NCBI GenBank assembly: GCA_029781975.1
Contig: JAKOVQ010000005.1
Location: forward strand, 204,560 to 268,559
Length of the DNA: 64,000 nt
Direction: 5' to 3'
From: Acidobacteriota bacterium
GTDB lineage: Bacteria; Acidobacteriota; Thermoanaerobaculia; UBA5066
A model generated the notes under the pieces. It did not search any database. It was not told the DNA's origin and saw only the letters and a program-made list of their open reading frames with translations. Made by a program: the position numbers and the translations under genes. Shown here one piece after another: positions 7,965 through 16,040 of this stretch (position 1 is the stretch's first letter; every line of letters begins with the position of its first letter).

Positions 7965-8977
7965 GCCCGCTCCCCTGCCCGTCGCGCGTCGAGCTCGCCG
8001 ACATCACCGTCCGCGACGGCTTCCAGCACGAGGAGAGGTGGATCCCGACCTCCGCCAAGCTCTGGGTCCTCGAGGAGCTGATCCTCGCCGGCTACCGCCG
8101 GCTCGAGGTGACGAACCTCGGGAACCCGAAGGGGATGCCGCAGTTCGCCGACTCGGACGAGCTCCTGAAGGGGATCCGCTCGAGCAAGCGGGTCGAGAAG
8201 CAGATCGGCGGGGTCGAGCTGACGGCCGTGACCATCCGCGAGCGGGCCGTCGACCGGGCGATCGAGGCCCGCCTCGAGGGGTGGGGGCCGGACCGGATCC
8301 TGATGATGGTCTCGACCTCGGCGTCCCACATGAAGAAGAACTCGGGGCTCGACCACGCGGGCTACTGGGCCGAGGCCGAGCGCTCCATCCGGAAGGCGCA
8401 CGAGGCCGGGATCAAGGTCAACGGCACGGTCAGCACGATCTGGGGCTGCCCCATCGAGGGGCCGACGAGGCTCGAGGACGCCGTCGCCTTCACGAAGCGG
8501 TTCCTCGAGATCGGCGCCGACGACATCGAGCATGCCGACCACGACGGCTCCGCCCCGCCGAACAAGGTCCACGACTACTACTCGATGGTCCTCGACGCCG
8601 TCCCCGACCCGCAGAAGCACGTGGCCCACTTCCACGTCACCCGCGGCTGGGGCCTCGCGAACGTCCTCGCCGCTCTCCAGGCCGGGATCGTGAGGTACGA
8701 GAGCACGCTGGGAGGGATCGGCGGGCAGCCCGCGAACTTCTTCGAGGGCTCGCCGGTCGCGGGGACCGGCAAGTACTACTACCAGGACCCGAACAACGTC
8801 GGCCTCGTCTGCACGGAGGACCTCGTCGTCATGCTCGACGAGATGGGGATCGAGACGGGACTGGACGTCGACCGCGTCCTCGCCACCGGCCGGATGGTGG
8901 AGCGGATCGTCGGCCGGCGGCTGCGGAGCGAGACCGTCAAGTCGGGCCGGATCCCGAAGAAGCCGACAGGGTTCTGA
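7961..8977 (+). CDS. HMG-CoA lyase-like / pyruvate carboxyltransferase-domain enzyme
   Basis: The 338-aa DRE-TIM metallolyase-fold protein has the N-terminal R-D metal/substrate motif (DITVRDGFQHEE) and the metal-binding HxH in KHVAHFHVTRG. A glycine-rich GGIGGQPANFFEGSPVAGTG stretch replaces the usual HMG-CoA lyase cysteine loop (typically GGCP). The fold catalyses retro-aldol or Claisen chemistry on CoA-linked or 2-hydroxy acids; candidates are HMG-CoA lyase, citramalyl/malyl-CoA-type lyase or an aldolase. The GTG is chosen because it overlaps the upstream stop and is the only in-frame start near the conserved VELADITVRDG. Confidence 0.78.
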   Translation: MSPLPCPSRVELADITVRDGFQHEERWIPTSAKLWVLEELILAGYRRLEVTNLGNPKGMPQFADSDELLKGIRSSKRVEKQIGGVELTAVTIRERAVDRAIEARLEGWGPDRILMMVSTSASHMKKNSGLDHAGYWAEAERSIRKAHEAGIKVNGTVSTIWGCPIEGPTRLEDAVAFTKRFLEIGADDIEHADHDGSAPPNKVHDYYSMVLDAVPDPQKHVAHFHVTRGWGLANVLAALQAGIVRYESTLGGIGGQPANFFEGSPVAGTGKYYYQDPNNVGLVCTEDLVVMLDEMGIETGLDVDRVLATGRMVERIVGRRLRSETVKSGRIPKKPTGF

Positions 8978-8989
8978 GCCCGGGCGGGC

Positions 8990-10297
8990 CTACCGCGGCC
9001 CTCGGACGAGGACTCCCCTGACGACGACGGCCCTCACCGCGGAGAGGGCCTTCACGTCCTTCGTCGGGTCGCCCGAGACCGCGATCAGGTCGGCCTTGCA
9101 GCCGGGGGTGAGGCAGCCGAGCTTCCCTTCCTCGCCGAGGAGGCGCGCCGCTGTGGTGGTGGCGGAGCGGATCGCGTCCCAGGGGGTCATCCCCCAGGCG
9201 ACCATGAAGCCGAGCTCGTCGGCCTCGCTCCGCTCGTCCCACGCGAAGCCCCCGGCGTCGGTGCCGAAGGTGATCGGGACGCCCGCCGCCAGGGCCTTCC
9301 GGAACGACGTCTCCGCAGCCGCCCAGATCTCGTTCCAGATCGGGTTGGTCCTCGACCGCGGGCCTCGGACCGAGTCGAGCGCGGTGATCGTCGGGCAGTA
9401 CGGGACCTTCCGCGCGGCCATCTCCTTCACCGTCTCGTCGTCCAGGACGTCGCCATGCTCCAGCGTGTCGACCCCGGCCGCGAGCGCCGCGCGGTGGCCC
9501 GTGGGGGTCATCGAGTGGGCCGCGACCTTCCTCCGCAACCGGTGCGCCTCGTCGACGATCGCCGCGAGCTCGGCCGGGGTGAAGTTGGCGATCGAGGCCC
9601 AGCCCCCGTCGGGCGTCCGGTCGTACGAGCGGTCGGCATAGACCTTGATCCAGTCGACGCCGTTCTGCACCTGCCAGCGGACGGCCTTGCGGCAGTCGTC
9701 GGCGCCGTCGCACTTCAGGACGCCGTCGGGCATCTTCCGCTCCCACGAGTAGCCGAGGAGCGGGTACCCCCCCGTGACGCTCATCGCGGGACCGGACGTG
9801 AAGACGCGCGGCCCCTCCACGATCCCCTTCTCGAACGCCTTCTTCAGGTCGACGTCCGTGAAGCCCGCGCCTTCGGTCCCCATGTCGCGGACGGTCGTGA
9901 ACCCGTGGTCGAGGGCGATCCGCGCGGCCGCCACCGCCCGGAGCGCCCGGTACGGCGTCGACTCCTTCAGGACCTGCTCGTCGTACTCGACCTCGGTCGG
10001 GTCGCCCTGCAGGAGGAGGTGGGTGTGGGCGTCGATCAGCCCGGGGAGGCAGGCGTACGCGGAAAGGTCGAGGACCCTCGCGCCCGCGGGGGCCTTCTCC
10101 ACGACGACGCCGTCGGCCAGGTAGACCGTGACGTCCCGCTTCGCGGTGCGCGTGGCGGGATCGAGGAGCGTCCCGCACCTCACGGCCAGCGGCCCTCCGG
10201 CTGAAGCGGCGCGGGCGGGGAAGGCTCCTGCGGCGAGGAGACCGCCAGCCAGGACCGGGGCGAGCGGAAGAGTCGAGGCCCTCGGCCGACGGGTCAT
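8990..10297 (-). CDS. Exported amidohydrolase-family protein
   Basis: The 435-aa metal-dependent hydrolase carries a cleavable signal peptide (MTRRPRASTL, then hydrophobic, ending near AFPARA). Amidohydrolase metal ligands are all visible: HTH in GLIDAHTHLLL, the carboxylatable lysine in VDWIKVYAD, His in VAAHSMTP, His in TLEHGDVL and Asp in FGTDAGG. The group includes imidazolonepropionase-like proteins and Xaa-Pro or Xaa-Arg dipeptidases, so a periplasmic dipeptidase or cyclic-amide hydrolase is likely. The ATG at 10297 is preferred over longer forms because AGGAGG lies about 7 nt upstream and the longer N-terminus is Arg/Pro-rich with no family similarity. Confidence 0.88.
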   Translation of the reverse strand: MTRRPRASTLPLAPVLAGGLLAAGAFPARAASAGGPLAVRCGTLLDPATRTAKRDVTVYLADGVVVEKAPAGARVLDLSAYACLPGLIDAHTHLLLQGDPTEVEYDEQVLKESTPYRALRAVAAARIALDHGFTTVRDMGTEGAGFTDVDLKKAFEKGIVEGPRVFTSGPAMSVTGGYPLLGYSWERKMPDGVLKCDGADDCRKAVRWQVQNGVDWIKVYADRSYDRTPDGGWASIANFTPAELAAIVDEAHRLRRKVAAHSMTPTGHRAALAAGVDTLEHGDVLDDETVKEMAARKVPYCPTITALDSVRGPRSRTNPIWNEIWAAAETSFRKALAAGVPITFGTDAGGFAWDERSEADELGFMVAWGMTPWDAIRSATTTAARLLGEEGKLGCLTPGCKADLIAVSGDPTKDVKALSAVRAVVVRGVLVRGPR

Positions 10298-10373
10298 CGG
10301 GCACCTCCTGAAGGTGCCTCGATTATGACGAACGGGGCCCCGGACGACGGGACCTCGAGGGCCGAGCGGCGCC

Positions 10374-12029
10374 TCAGCGCCCGGACGCCGCCCCCGGGCG
10401 CCGCCCGGGGGCGGGTCCGGCCGCCGGCGGCGCGGTCGCCGCGCCGCCGGCGGCCACGCGGGCCCTCTGCTCCTCGAGCCACGCCACGTCGCCCGGCTCG
10501 AGACCGGCAGGGTTCCCATCCCGGTAGGCCCTGAGCGCCCGGTCGATCCGGAGCCTCGCGCGCAGGGGCTCGCCGCGCGAAAGGTCGCTCTCCACCCGGT
10601 CGCGCGTCTCCTCCCTCACGATCTCGCGGACCTTCCCGTCGAGAGACGAGACGTCGAGGGCCGCGAGCGCCAGCGCCAGCGCGCGGACGTGCTCGCGCCG
10701 GTCGCGCCGCAGCCCGGACAGCTCCTCGATCCGGCCCTCGAGGGCGGCCCGCGCCGCCGATCCGGACGGCTCCCGGGCCCGGTCGGCCCGGAGCGTCGCG
10801 AGCTCGGCATCCAGGCGCCCGATCTCCCTCCTCTCGACGTCGATGCTCGCGTGGACGCTCGCCACCACGCGGCGCGCGGCGGCCGCGTGGTAGGCCGCGG
10901 CCGCCCCCGCCACGAGGGCGAGCGCCACGAGCGTGGCGAGCGACGAGGAGAGGGCGGGGCGCCAGCGCGCCGCGATCGCGAGGCGCTCGAGGAGCGTCGG
11001 CGGCGCGGCGAGGACCGGGCGGAGCTCGCGGAACCGCTGGACGTCGTCGGCGAGGGCGCGCGCCGTCTCGTACCTGGCGGACGGCTCCTTGCAGAGCGCC
11101 TTCCTGCAGATCGCCGCAAGCGGGCGGGGGACGGAGCGGTTGACGTGACGGGGGTCCGGGGGAGTCCTGTCGAGGACGGCCTTCATCGCCTCCTGCCCGT
11201 CGGACGCGGCGAACGGGCCGACGCCCGTCAGCATCTCGTAGAGGACGGCGCCCAGCGAGAAGACGTCCGACCGCGGCCCGACCTCCGCCGAGGCGCCGCG
11301 GACCTGCTCGGGCGACATGTAGGCCGGCGTCCCGGCGATCTCCCCCGGCGCGGGGCTGGCGGCGCCCGCGCCCGGGGAGACGTCCCTCAGGCGGATCGCC
11401 AGCCCCCAGTCCACCACGTAGACCGCGCCGAGGTCGTCGACCATGACGTTCTCGGGCTTGAGGTCCCGGTGGACGACGCCCCGGCCGTGGGCCGCGGCCA
11501 CCGCCTGGCAGACCTTCTCGAAGAGATCGGCCATCCGGGCGATCCCCTGCCGGCTCCGGACCTCGGCCGCGGGCCGCGCCGCCAGGAGCGCCCGCAGCGT
11601 CTGACCCTTCACCCTCTTCATCACGCAGAAGGGGGAGCCGTCCGGGAGGGTCCCCGCGTCGAAGACGGGGACCGTCCCGGGGTGGTCGAGGCTCGCCAGG
11701 ACGACCGCCTCCTCGAGGAAGCGCTGGCGCGCCGCAGGGTCGGCGCGGAGGTCGGGCCGGAGGACCTTCAGCGCCACCTCGCGGGAGAGCCGCCGGTCGT
11801 GCGCCAGCGACGTGACGCCCATCCCTCCCTTCCCGAGCGGCCCCACGACCTCGTACCGCGTCTCGCGCCGGCGCTCCACCCGGATGGCGGCGGTGTGGCC
11901 GGACTTCTCCGGGCCGTAGTCGACCGTCTCCGGCTCCGGCCCCTCGCCGGGGGCGGTGCCTTCGGCCGTCCTTTCGGTCTTGACGACGGTCTCGCCTTCG
12001 AGGTCGACGTCCGGCTTCTCGTTTCCCAT
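10374..12029 (-). CDS. Membrane Ser/Thr protein kinase
   Basis: The 551-aa protein has a ~55-residue acidic N-terminal extension, then a kinase domain (~60-335) with GPLGKGGMG, catalytic Lys in VALKVL (K88), HRDLKPENV and APE-like GTPAYMSPEQ. The usual DFG is DWG in VYVVDWGLAI, a variant also found in active bacterial kinases. One transmembrane helix (LATLVALALVAGAAAAYHAA) follows, then a coiled-coil C-terminal region of ~150 residues and a Pro/Ala tail that probably lies outside the membrane. The start is set by GGGGGG upstream of the ATG. It diverges from the thiamin-uptake operon. Confidence 0.9.
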   Translation of the reverse strand: MGNEKPDVDLEGETVVKTERTAEGTAPGEGPEPETVDYGPEKSGHTAAIRVERRRETRYEVVGPLGKGGMGVTSLAHDRRLSREVALKVLRPDLRADPAARQRFLEEAVVLASLDHPGTVPVFDAGTLPDGSPFCVMKRVKGQTLRALLAARPAAEVRSRQGIARMADLFEKVCQAVAAAHGRGVVHRDLKPENVMVDDLGAVYVVDWGLAIRLRDVSPGAGAASPAPGEIAGTPAYMSPEQVRGASAEVGPRSDVFSLGAVLYEMLTGVGPFAASDGQEAMKAVLDRTPPDPRHVNRSVPRPLAAICRKALCKEPSARYETARALADDVQRFRELRPVLAAPPTLLERLAIAARWRPALSSSLATLVALALVAGAAAAYHAAAARRVVASVHASIDVERREIGRLDAELATLRADRAREPSGSAARAALEGRIEELSGLRRDRREHVRALALALAALDVSSLDGKVREIVREETRDRVESDLSRGEPLRARLRIDRALRAYRDGNPAGLEPGDVAWLEEQRARVAAGGAATAPPAAGPAPGRRPGAASGR

Positions 12030-12124
12030 CGAAACCCCCCGGTCGCGCGGGCGCGGGGCGCTCCGATTGTGACCGAAGCGGGCTTCCGCCCGCACCTCAT
12101 CCGACGCGGCAGGAGGGGGCCCCG

Positions 12125-12154
12125 TTGACAAGACGGCCCCTCGGGGCCCAAATT
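12125..12154 (+). promoter_or_regulatory. Promoter of the thiamin-uptake operon
   Basis: A perfect TTGACA at 12125-12130 is followed after 18 nt by CAAATT (12149-12154). The predicted start near 12161 lies just before the riboswitch. The 95 nt toward the divergent kinase gene (12030-12124) show no second clear promoter. Confidence 0.6.
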
Positions 12155-12167
12155 CCCCGCGACCGGA

Positions 12168-12245
12168 GCCTAGGGGTGGCCGGCAGGGCCGGCCTGAGAT
12201 CACACCCTCGAACCTGATCCGGGTCATACCGGCGAAGGGAAAGGC
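12168..12245 (+). promoter_or_regulatory. TPP riboswitch (THI box)
   Basis: The thi-box consensus is present: TAGGGGTGG, CTGAGAT then CACACCC, AACCTGATCCGG, and GTCATACCGGCGAAGGGAA. P1 can form from GCCT (12168-12171) and AGGC (12242-12245). The P3/P3a arm is the GGCCGGC/GCCGGCC stem, and P4/P5 carry the conserved CTGATC and GCGAAGG. It binds thiamin pyrophosphate and lowers expression of downstream genes when the cofactor is abundant. The three genes that follow fit thiamin uptake. Confidence 0.97.
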
Positions 12246-12247
12246 AA

Positions 12248-12331
12248 CCGGGAGGACGGTCCTCCCGGATCCATCTCAGCTCCCAGGGTCCGCTTCAACG
12301 AGCCCGGACGACGCGCGTCCGGGCCGGGAGG
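12248..12331 (+). promoter_or_regulatory. Riboswitch expression platform with switchable Shine-Dalgarno
   Basis: CCTCCCGG (12261-12268) can pair with the identical octamer CCGGGAGG in two places. One is 12248-12255, which forms a local hairpin that leaves the ribosome site free. The other is 12324-12331, which contains the Shine-Dalgarno sequence GGGAGG (12326-12331) 6 nt before the ATG. A separate 9-bp hairpin (12302-12310 with 12316-12324) brings the second copy close. This predicts translational control, although the direct link to P1 folding is not visible. Confidence 0.7.
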
Positions 12332-12337
12332 CGAACG

Positions 12338-14731
12338 ATGTCCCGAACCACCGGACCCGGCAGTCCCGGAGCGGCCGCAGCCGCTCTCCTCCTCGCGGCG
12401 CTTGCGCTCTCCCCCGGCGCCGACGCGTTCCCCGCCGGCGCGGCCGGCCCCGCCGCCGTCGCGAGCCCTCCGGCCGCCGCGGACGCCGCCGTCGTCACGG
12501 GGACGGTGACCGACCCGGCCGGCAAGCCCGTGGCCGGCGCGGTCGTGGCGGCCTCCGGCGGGGCGGAGGCGGTCACCGGCCCCGACGGCCGCTACCGGCT
12601 GCCGGTCGCGGCGGGGAGCGTGACGCTCACCGCCGTCGCCGCCGGGCGCCTCGCGGCGACGCGGACGCTGGCGGCCGGTCGGGGCGAGACCCGCGTCGAC
12701 TTCGTCCTCGCGGCGCCTCCGCGCCGGACCGAGGAGATCGTCGTCCAGGCGGTCCGCGCCGACCCGGAGACCCCGATCACGAAGACCGACATCTCCCGCC
12801 AGGAGCTCGAGCGGCGGAACACGGGCCCCGAGATGCCGACCCTCCTCGAGGACGTCCCCTCCGTCACGCAGTACTCCGAGACCGGCTCGGGATCGGGCTA
12901 CAACTACCTCTCCCTTCGCGGCATCGGGACGACGCGCATCAACTACACGCTCGACGGCGTCCCGCTCGCCGAGCCGGAGGACAGCAACCTCTACTTCGTC
13001 GACTTCGCCGACCTCGCGAGCTCGCTCGACAGCGTCCAGGTGCAGCGCGGCGTCGGGACCTCTTCGGCCGGGCCCGCCAGCTTCGCCGGCTCGGTCAACT
13101 TCGCCAGCCTCCCCCTCACCGACACGCGCGAGATCTCGGCTCGCCTCGGCCTCGGCTCGTTCGGCACGGGGCGGGCGAGCGTCGGCGTCCAGACCGGGCG
13201 GATCGGTCCCGGCATCAAGCTCTACGTCCGCGGCTCCTGGCAGGAGACCGACGGCTTCCGCGACCACTCGGGCGTCGCCCAGAGGAGCCTCTTCTTCGGG
13301 GCCGAGCACGAGAGCGAGGGGAGCTTCTTCAAGCTCTTCGGCTTCGTCGGGCGCGAGAGGACAGAGGAGGCGTTCCTCGCGGCCGACGCGGCGACGCTCG
13401 AGACGAACCTCCGCGCGAACCCGCTCTCCCCCGAGGAGCGCGACGCGTTCGGCCAGCAGTTCGTCCAGGCCCAGTTCACCCGCTTCCTCGGGACCTCGAG
13501 CGTCACGCTGCAGGGCTTCTACAACGGCGCCGGAGGCTGGTACCGCCTCTGGGACTCGCCCGAAAAGGCGCAGCTCTGGCAGTACGGCCTCGACTGGACG
13601 AACCTCGGGGGCGCCCTCACGTTCAAGGGGCGGTGGGACCGCTTCTCGCTCACCGCGAACGCAAACGTGGCCGACTTCTCCTCGCGCCACGTCCGCGACG
13701 TGGTGGACGGGCCGCGCTCCTACGAGAACCACGGCTACAAGAACGAGGTCAACGCCTTCGCCAAGCTCGGCTGGGACTCCGGCCGCTGGCACCTCTACGG
13801 CGACGCGCAGGTGCGCTGGGCGCGCTTCCGCTACGCGGGCGACATCGACATCGGCTCGGTCTCCTGGACCTTCTTCAACCCCAAGGTGGGCGTCCGCTGG
13901 GACCTCTCGAAGGCGACGGCGCTCTACGCCTCCGTCGGCCGGACGACGCGCGAGCCGGCGCGGGGCGACCTCTTCTCGGGCGAGGACAACCCGTCGGTGA
14001 GGTACGACCTGACGGCCGTGAAGCCGGAGAAGGTGACGGCGGTCGAGCTCGGCGTCGAGGCCCGCGCCGGGGCCGTCAAGGCTCACGTCAACCTCTTCGC
14101 GATGGAGTTCCGGGACGAGATCGCCCTCACCGGCGAGCTCTCCGACATCGGCCTCCCCCTCCGCCGCAACGCCCCGCGGAGCTTCCGCCGCGGCCTCGAG
14201 TGGGACGTCGCGTACGCCCCCGCCCCCGCGCTCCGCCTGAGGACCACCGGGAGCCTCAACTGGAGCCGGATCTCCGACTGGACGCAGTACCTCGACGTCT
14301 ACGACGCCGCGGGGAGCTGGGTCGACAGCGTCCCGAGGGAGTACCACGACGTCGAGCCGCTCCTGACGCCTCCCGTCGTCGTCAACCTCGAGGCGGGGTG
14401 GAGCGCCACGCCGTGGCTCGACCTCGGGGCGACGGGGCGGTGGGTCTCGCGCGCCTGGCTCGACAACACCGACACGGCGGGCCTCGAGACCCCCTCGTGG
14501 TTCCGGCTCGACGCCGAGGCGACGGCCGACCTCTCGGGGTGGATCGCCGTCGGCCACCCGCGGCTGAAGGTGGTCGTCGACAACGTCCTCGACTCGAGGC
14601 GCCTCTTCGCCAGCGGCTACTCGTACCTCTACCTGACGCGCGACGCCGGCGGCGAGAGCGAGACCGGCATCCCCTACTACTACCCGCTCGCCACCCGGAG
14701 CGTGAGGGCGCTCCTCGACCTCTCGTTCTGA
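12338..14731 (+). CDS. TonB-dependent outer-membrane receptor, probably for thiamin
   Basis: The 797-aa protein has a signal peptide (residues ~1-31) and a carboxypeptidase-regulatory-like beta-sandwich (~53-130; GTVTDPAGKPVAGAVV). The plug domain (~145-255) has TLLEDVPSVTQYS, SLRGIG and NYTLDGVPL, and the 22-stranded barrel ends with a terminal aromatic (ALLDLSF). It imports a ligand across the outer membrane using TonB/ExbBD energy. Thiamin or a thiamin derivative is inferred from the TPP riboswitch and the PnuT-like gene downstream. The ATG is set by GGGAGG 6 nt upstream. A full-length barrel suggests it is functional. Confidence 0.92.
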   Translation: MSRTTGPGSPGAAAAALLLAALALSPGADAFPAGAAGPAAVASPPAAADAAVVTGTVTDPAGKPVAGAVVAASGGAEAVTGPDGRYRLPVAAGSVTLTAVAAGRLAATRTLAAGRGETRVDFVLAAPPRRTEEIVVQAVRADPETPITKTDISRQELERRNTGPEMPTLLEDVPSVTQYSETGSGSGYNYLSLRGIGTTRINYTLDGVPLAEPEDSNLYFVDFADLASSLDSVQVQRGVGTSSAGPASFAGSVNFASLPLTDTREISARLGLGSFGTGRASVGVQTGRIGPGIKLYVRGSWQETDGFRDHSGVAQRSLFFGAEHESEGSFFKLFGFVGRERTEEAFLAADAATLETNLRANPLSPEERDAFGQQFVQAQFTRFLGTSSVTLQGFYNGAGGWYRLWDSPEKAQLWQYGLDWTNLGGALTFKGRWDRFSLTANANVADFSSRHVRDVVDGPRSYENHGYKNEVNAFAKLGWDSGRWHLYGDAQVRWARFRYAGDIDIGSVSWTFFNPKVGVRWDLSKATALYASVGRTTREPARGDLFSGEDNPSVRYDLTAVKPEKVTAVELGVEARAGAVKAHVNLFAMEFRDEIALTGELSDIGLPLRRNAPRSFRRGLEWDVAYAPAPALRLRTTGSLNWSRISDWTQYLDVYDAAGSWVDSVPREYHDVEPLLTPPVVVNLEAGWSATPWLDLGATGRWVSRAWLDNTDTAGLETPSWFRLDAEATADLSGWIAVGHPRLKVVVDNVLDSRRLFASGYSYLYLTRDAGGESETGIPYYYPLATRSVRALLDLSF

Positions 14732-14747
14732 GGAGGGCGGACGGAGC

Positions 14748-15347
14748 GTGAACCCCTACGAGATCGCCGGCTTCGTCTTCGGCGTCCTCGCCGTCTGGCT
14801 CACGGCGCGCGAGAGCGTCTGGTGCTGGCCGACCGGGCTCGTCAACGTCAGCCTCTACATCGTCGTCTTCTTCCAGTCGAAGCTCTACGCCGACATGGGG
14901 CTCCAGGTCGTCTACGTCGCCGTCTGCCTCTACGGCTGGTGGGAGTGGCTGCACGGCGGCGAGGGGGGCGGGAAGCTCGCGGTCTCGCGGACTCCGCGGA
15001 GGTGGATGGTCTCCCTCGCCGCCCTCGGGGCCGCCGGCGCCCTCGCGCTCGGCTTCCTCCTCCGGCGGCACACCGACGCCGCCCTCCCCTTCTGGGACGC
15101 GACGACGACCGCCTACAGCCTGGTCGCCCAGTTCCTCCAGACGCGGAAGTGGATCGAGACCTGGTGGTTCTGGATCGCGGTCGACGTCGTCTACGTCGGG
15201 GTCTACGTCGTCAAGGGCCTCTGGCTCACGGCGCTCCTCTACGCGATCTTCCTCGCGCTCTGCCTCGTCGGCCTGAGGGACTGGGGCCGGTCGCTGGCCG
15301 AGGGCCGGCGGCAGGCGGCGGCTTCGGCCGAGGCGCCGGCCGCGTGA
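14748..15347 (+). CDS. pnuT: PnuC-family thiamin transporter (PnuT-like)
   Basis: The 199-aa inner-membrane protein has seven or so hydrophobic segments and PnuC-family features: ESVWCWPTGLVNVSLYIVVF, the KLYADMGLQVVYVAVCLYGWW signature near residues 45-65, and WIETWWFWIAVDVVYVGVYVVKG near the C-terminus. PnuC proteins facilitate diffusion of nicotinamide riboside or, in the PnuT branch, thiamin; phosphorylation inside the cell traps the vitamin. The riboswitch and receptor upstream favour thiamin. The start is GTG 16 nt after the receptor stop with AGGAGG just upstream, and the stop overlaps the kinase start (GTGA). Confidence 0.88.
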   Translation: MNPYEIAGFVFGVLAVWLTARESVWCWPTGLVNVSLYIVVFFQSKLYADMGLQVVYVAVCLYGWWEWLHGGEGGGKLAVSRTPRRWMVSLAALGAAGALALGFLLRRHTDAALPFWDATTTAYSLVAQFLQTRKWIETWWFWIAVDVVYVGVYVVKGLWLTALLYAIFLALCLVGLRDWGRSLAEGRRQAAASAEAPAA

Positions 15348-15895
15348 GCGACGGCGCTCCCCTTCGCGTCGTCGTCACCGGCTCGGAGTGCACGGGCAAG
15401 ACGACCCTCGCCTCGCGGCTCGGCGCGCGCTTCGGAGCGGTCTGGGTGCCCGAGTTCGCCCGGAGCTACGCGGACGCGAAGGGGGCGCCGCTCGACGCCG
15501 CCGACGTCGAGCCGATCGCCCGGGGCCAGCGTGCCGCCGAGGACGAAGGGGAGACGCGGGCGGCGGCCCTCCTCGTCCTCGACACCGACCTCCTCTCCAC
15601 GGCGGTCTACGCCCGCCACTATTACGGCGCCTGCCCGGCGTGGATCGAGGATGCGGCCCGCTCCCGGCGGGCGGCCCTGTATCTCCTCTGCCACCCCGAC
15701 GTCCCCTGGGCGCCGGACGGCGTCCGGGACCGGGGCGAGGCGCGCGAGGAGATGCACGCCCTCTTCCGCGAGGCCGTCGCCGCGCTCGTCCCGCTCGGCT
15801 CGAGGGTCGTGGACGTCCGCGGGAGCCGGCGCGAGCGCGAGGAGACGGCGGCCCGGGCGATCCGCGAGACGCTCGCCGCGCGATCGACCCGCTAG
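15344..15895 (+). CDS. NadR-type AAA/P-loop kinase, predicted thiamin-trapping kinase
   Basis: The 183-aa protein resembles the ribosylnicotinamide-kinase domain of NadR. It has Walker A GSECTGKTT (residues 13-21), the acceptor-site pattern VPEFARSYADAKG, the Walker B-like LLVLDTDLLSTAVYARHYYG and a lid with RDRGEAREEMH. NadR kinases phosphorylate nicotinamide riboside after uptake by PnuC. Here the gene is the last in a TPP-riboswitch operon with PnuT, so thiamin phosphorylation is the likely job, but that is inference from context. No DNA-binding or adenylyltransferase domain of NadR is present. GTG start by overlap. Confidence 0.8.
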   Translation: MSDGAPLRVVVTGSECTGKTTLASRLGARFGAVWVPEFARSYADAKGAPLDAADVEPIARGQRAAEDEGETRAAALLVLDTDLLSTAVYARHYYGACPAWIEDAARSRRAALYLLCHPDVPWAPDGVRDRGEAREEMHALFREAVAALVPLGSRVVDVRGSRREREETAARAIRETLAARSTR

Positions 15896-16040
15896 CGCGG
15901 CCCCGCTCGACCTCCCTCGGCGCCGCCCGGCGAACCTCCTCCCCGTCCGCAAGACGACCGGCGGCCTCTCCGACGCCCCTGCGGGGCCGAGTGGAGGCGC
16001 CGGGCGCGAACCCTCTCCGGCGCCGCGCGTATCAGGGGTC

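Noticed and set aside
10298..10519. Longer amidohydrolase N-terminus
   Set aside because: The extra residues are Arg/Pro-rich and would bury the signal peptide. AGGAGG lies before the inner ATG.
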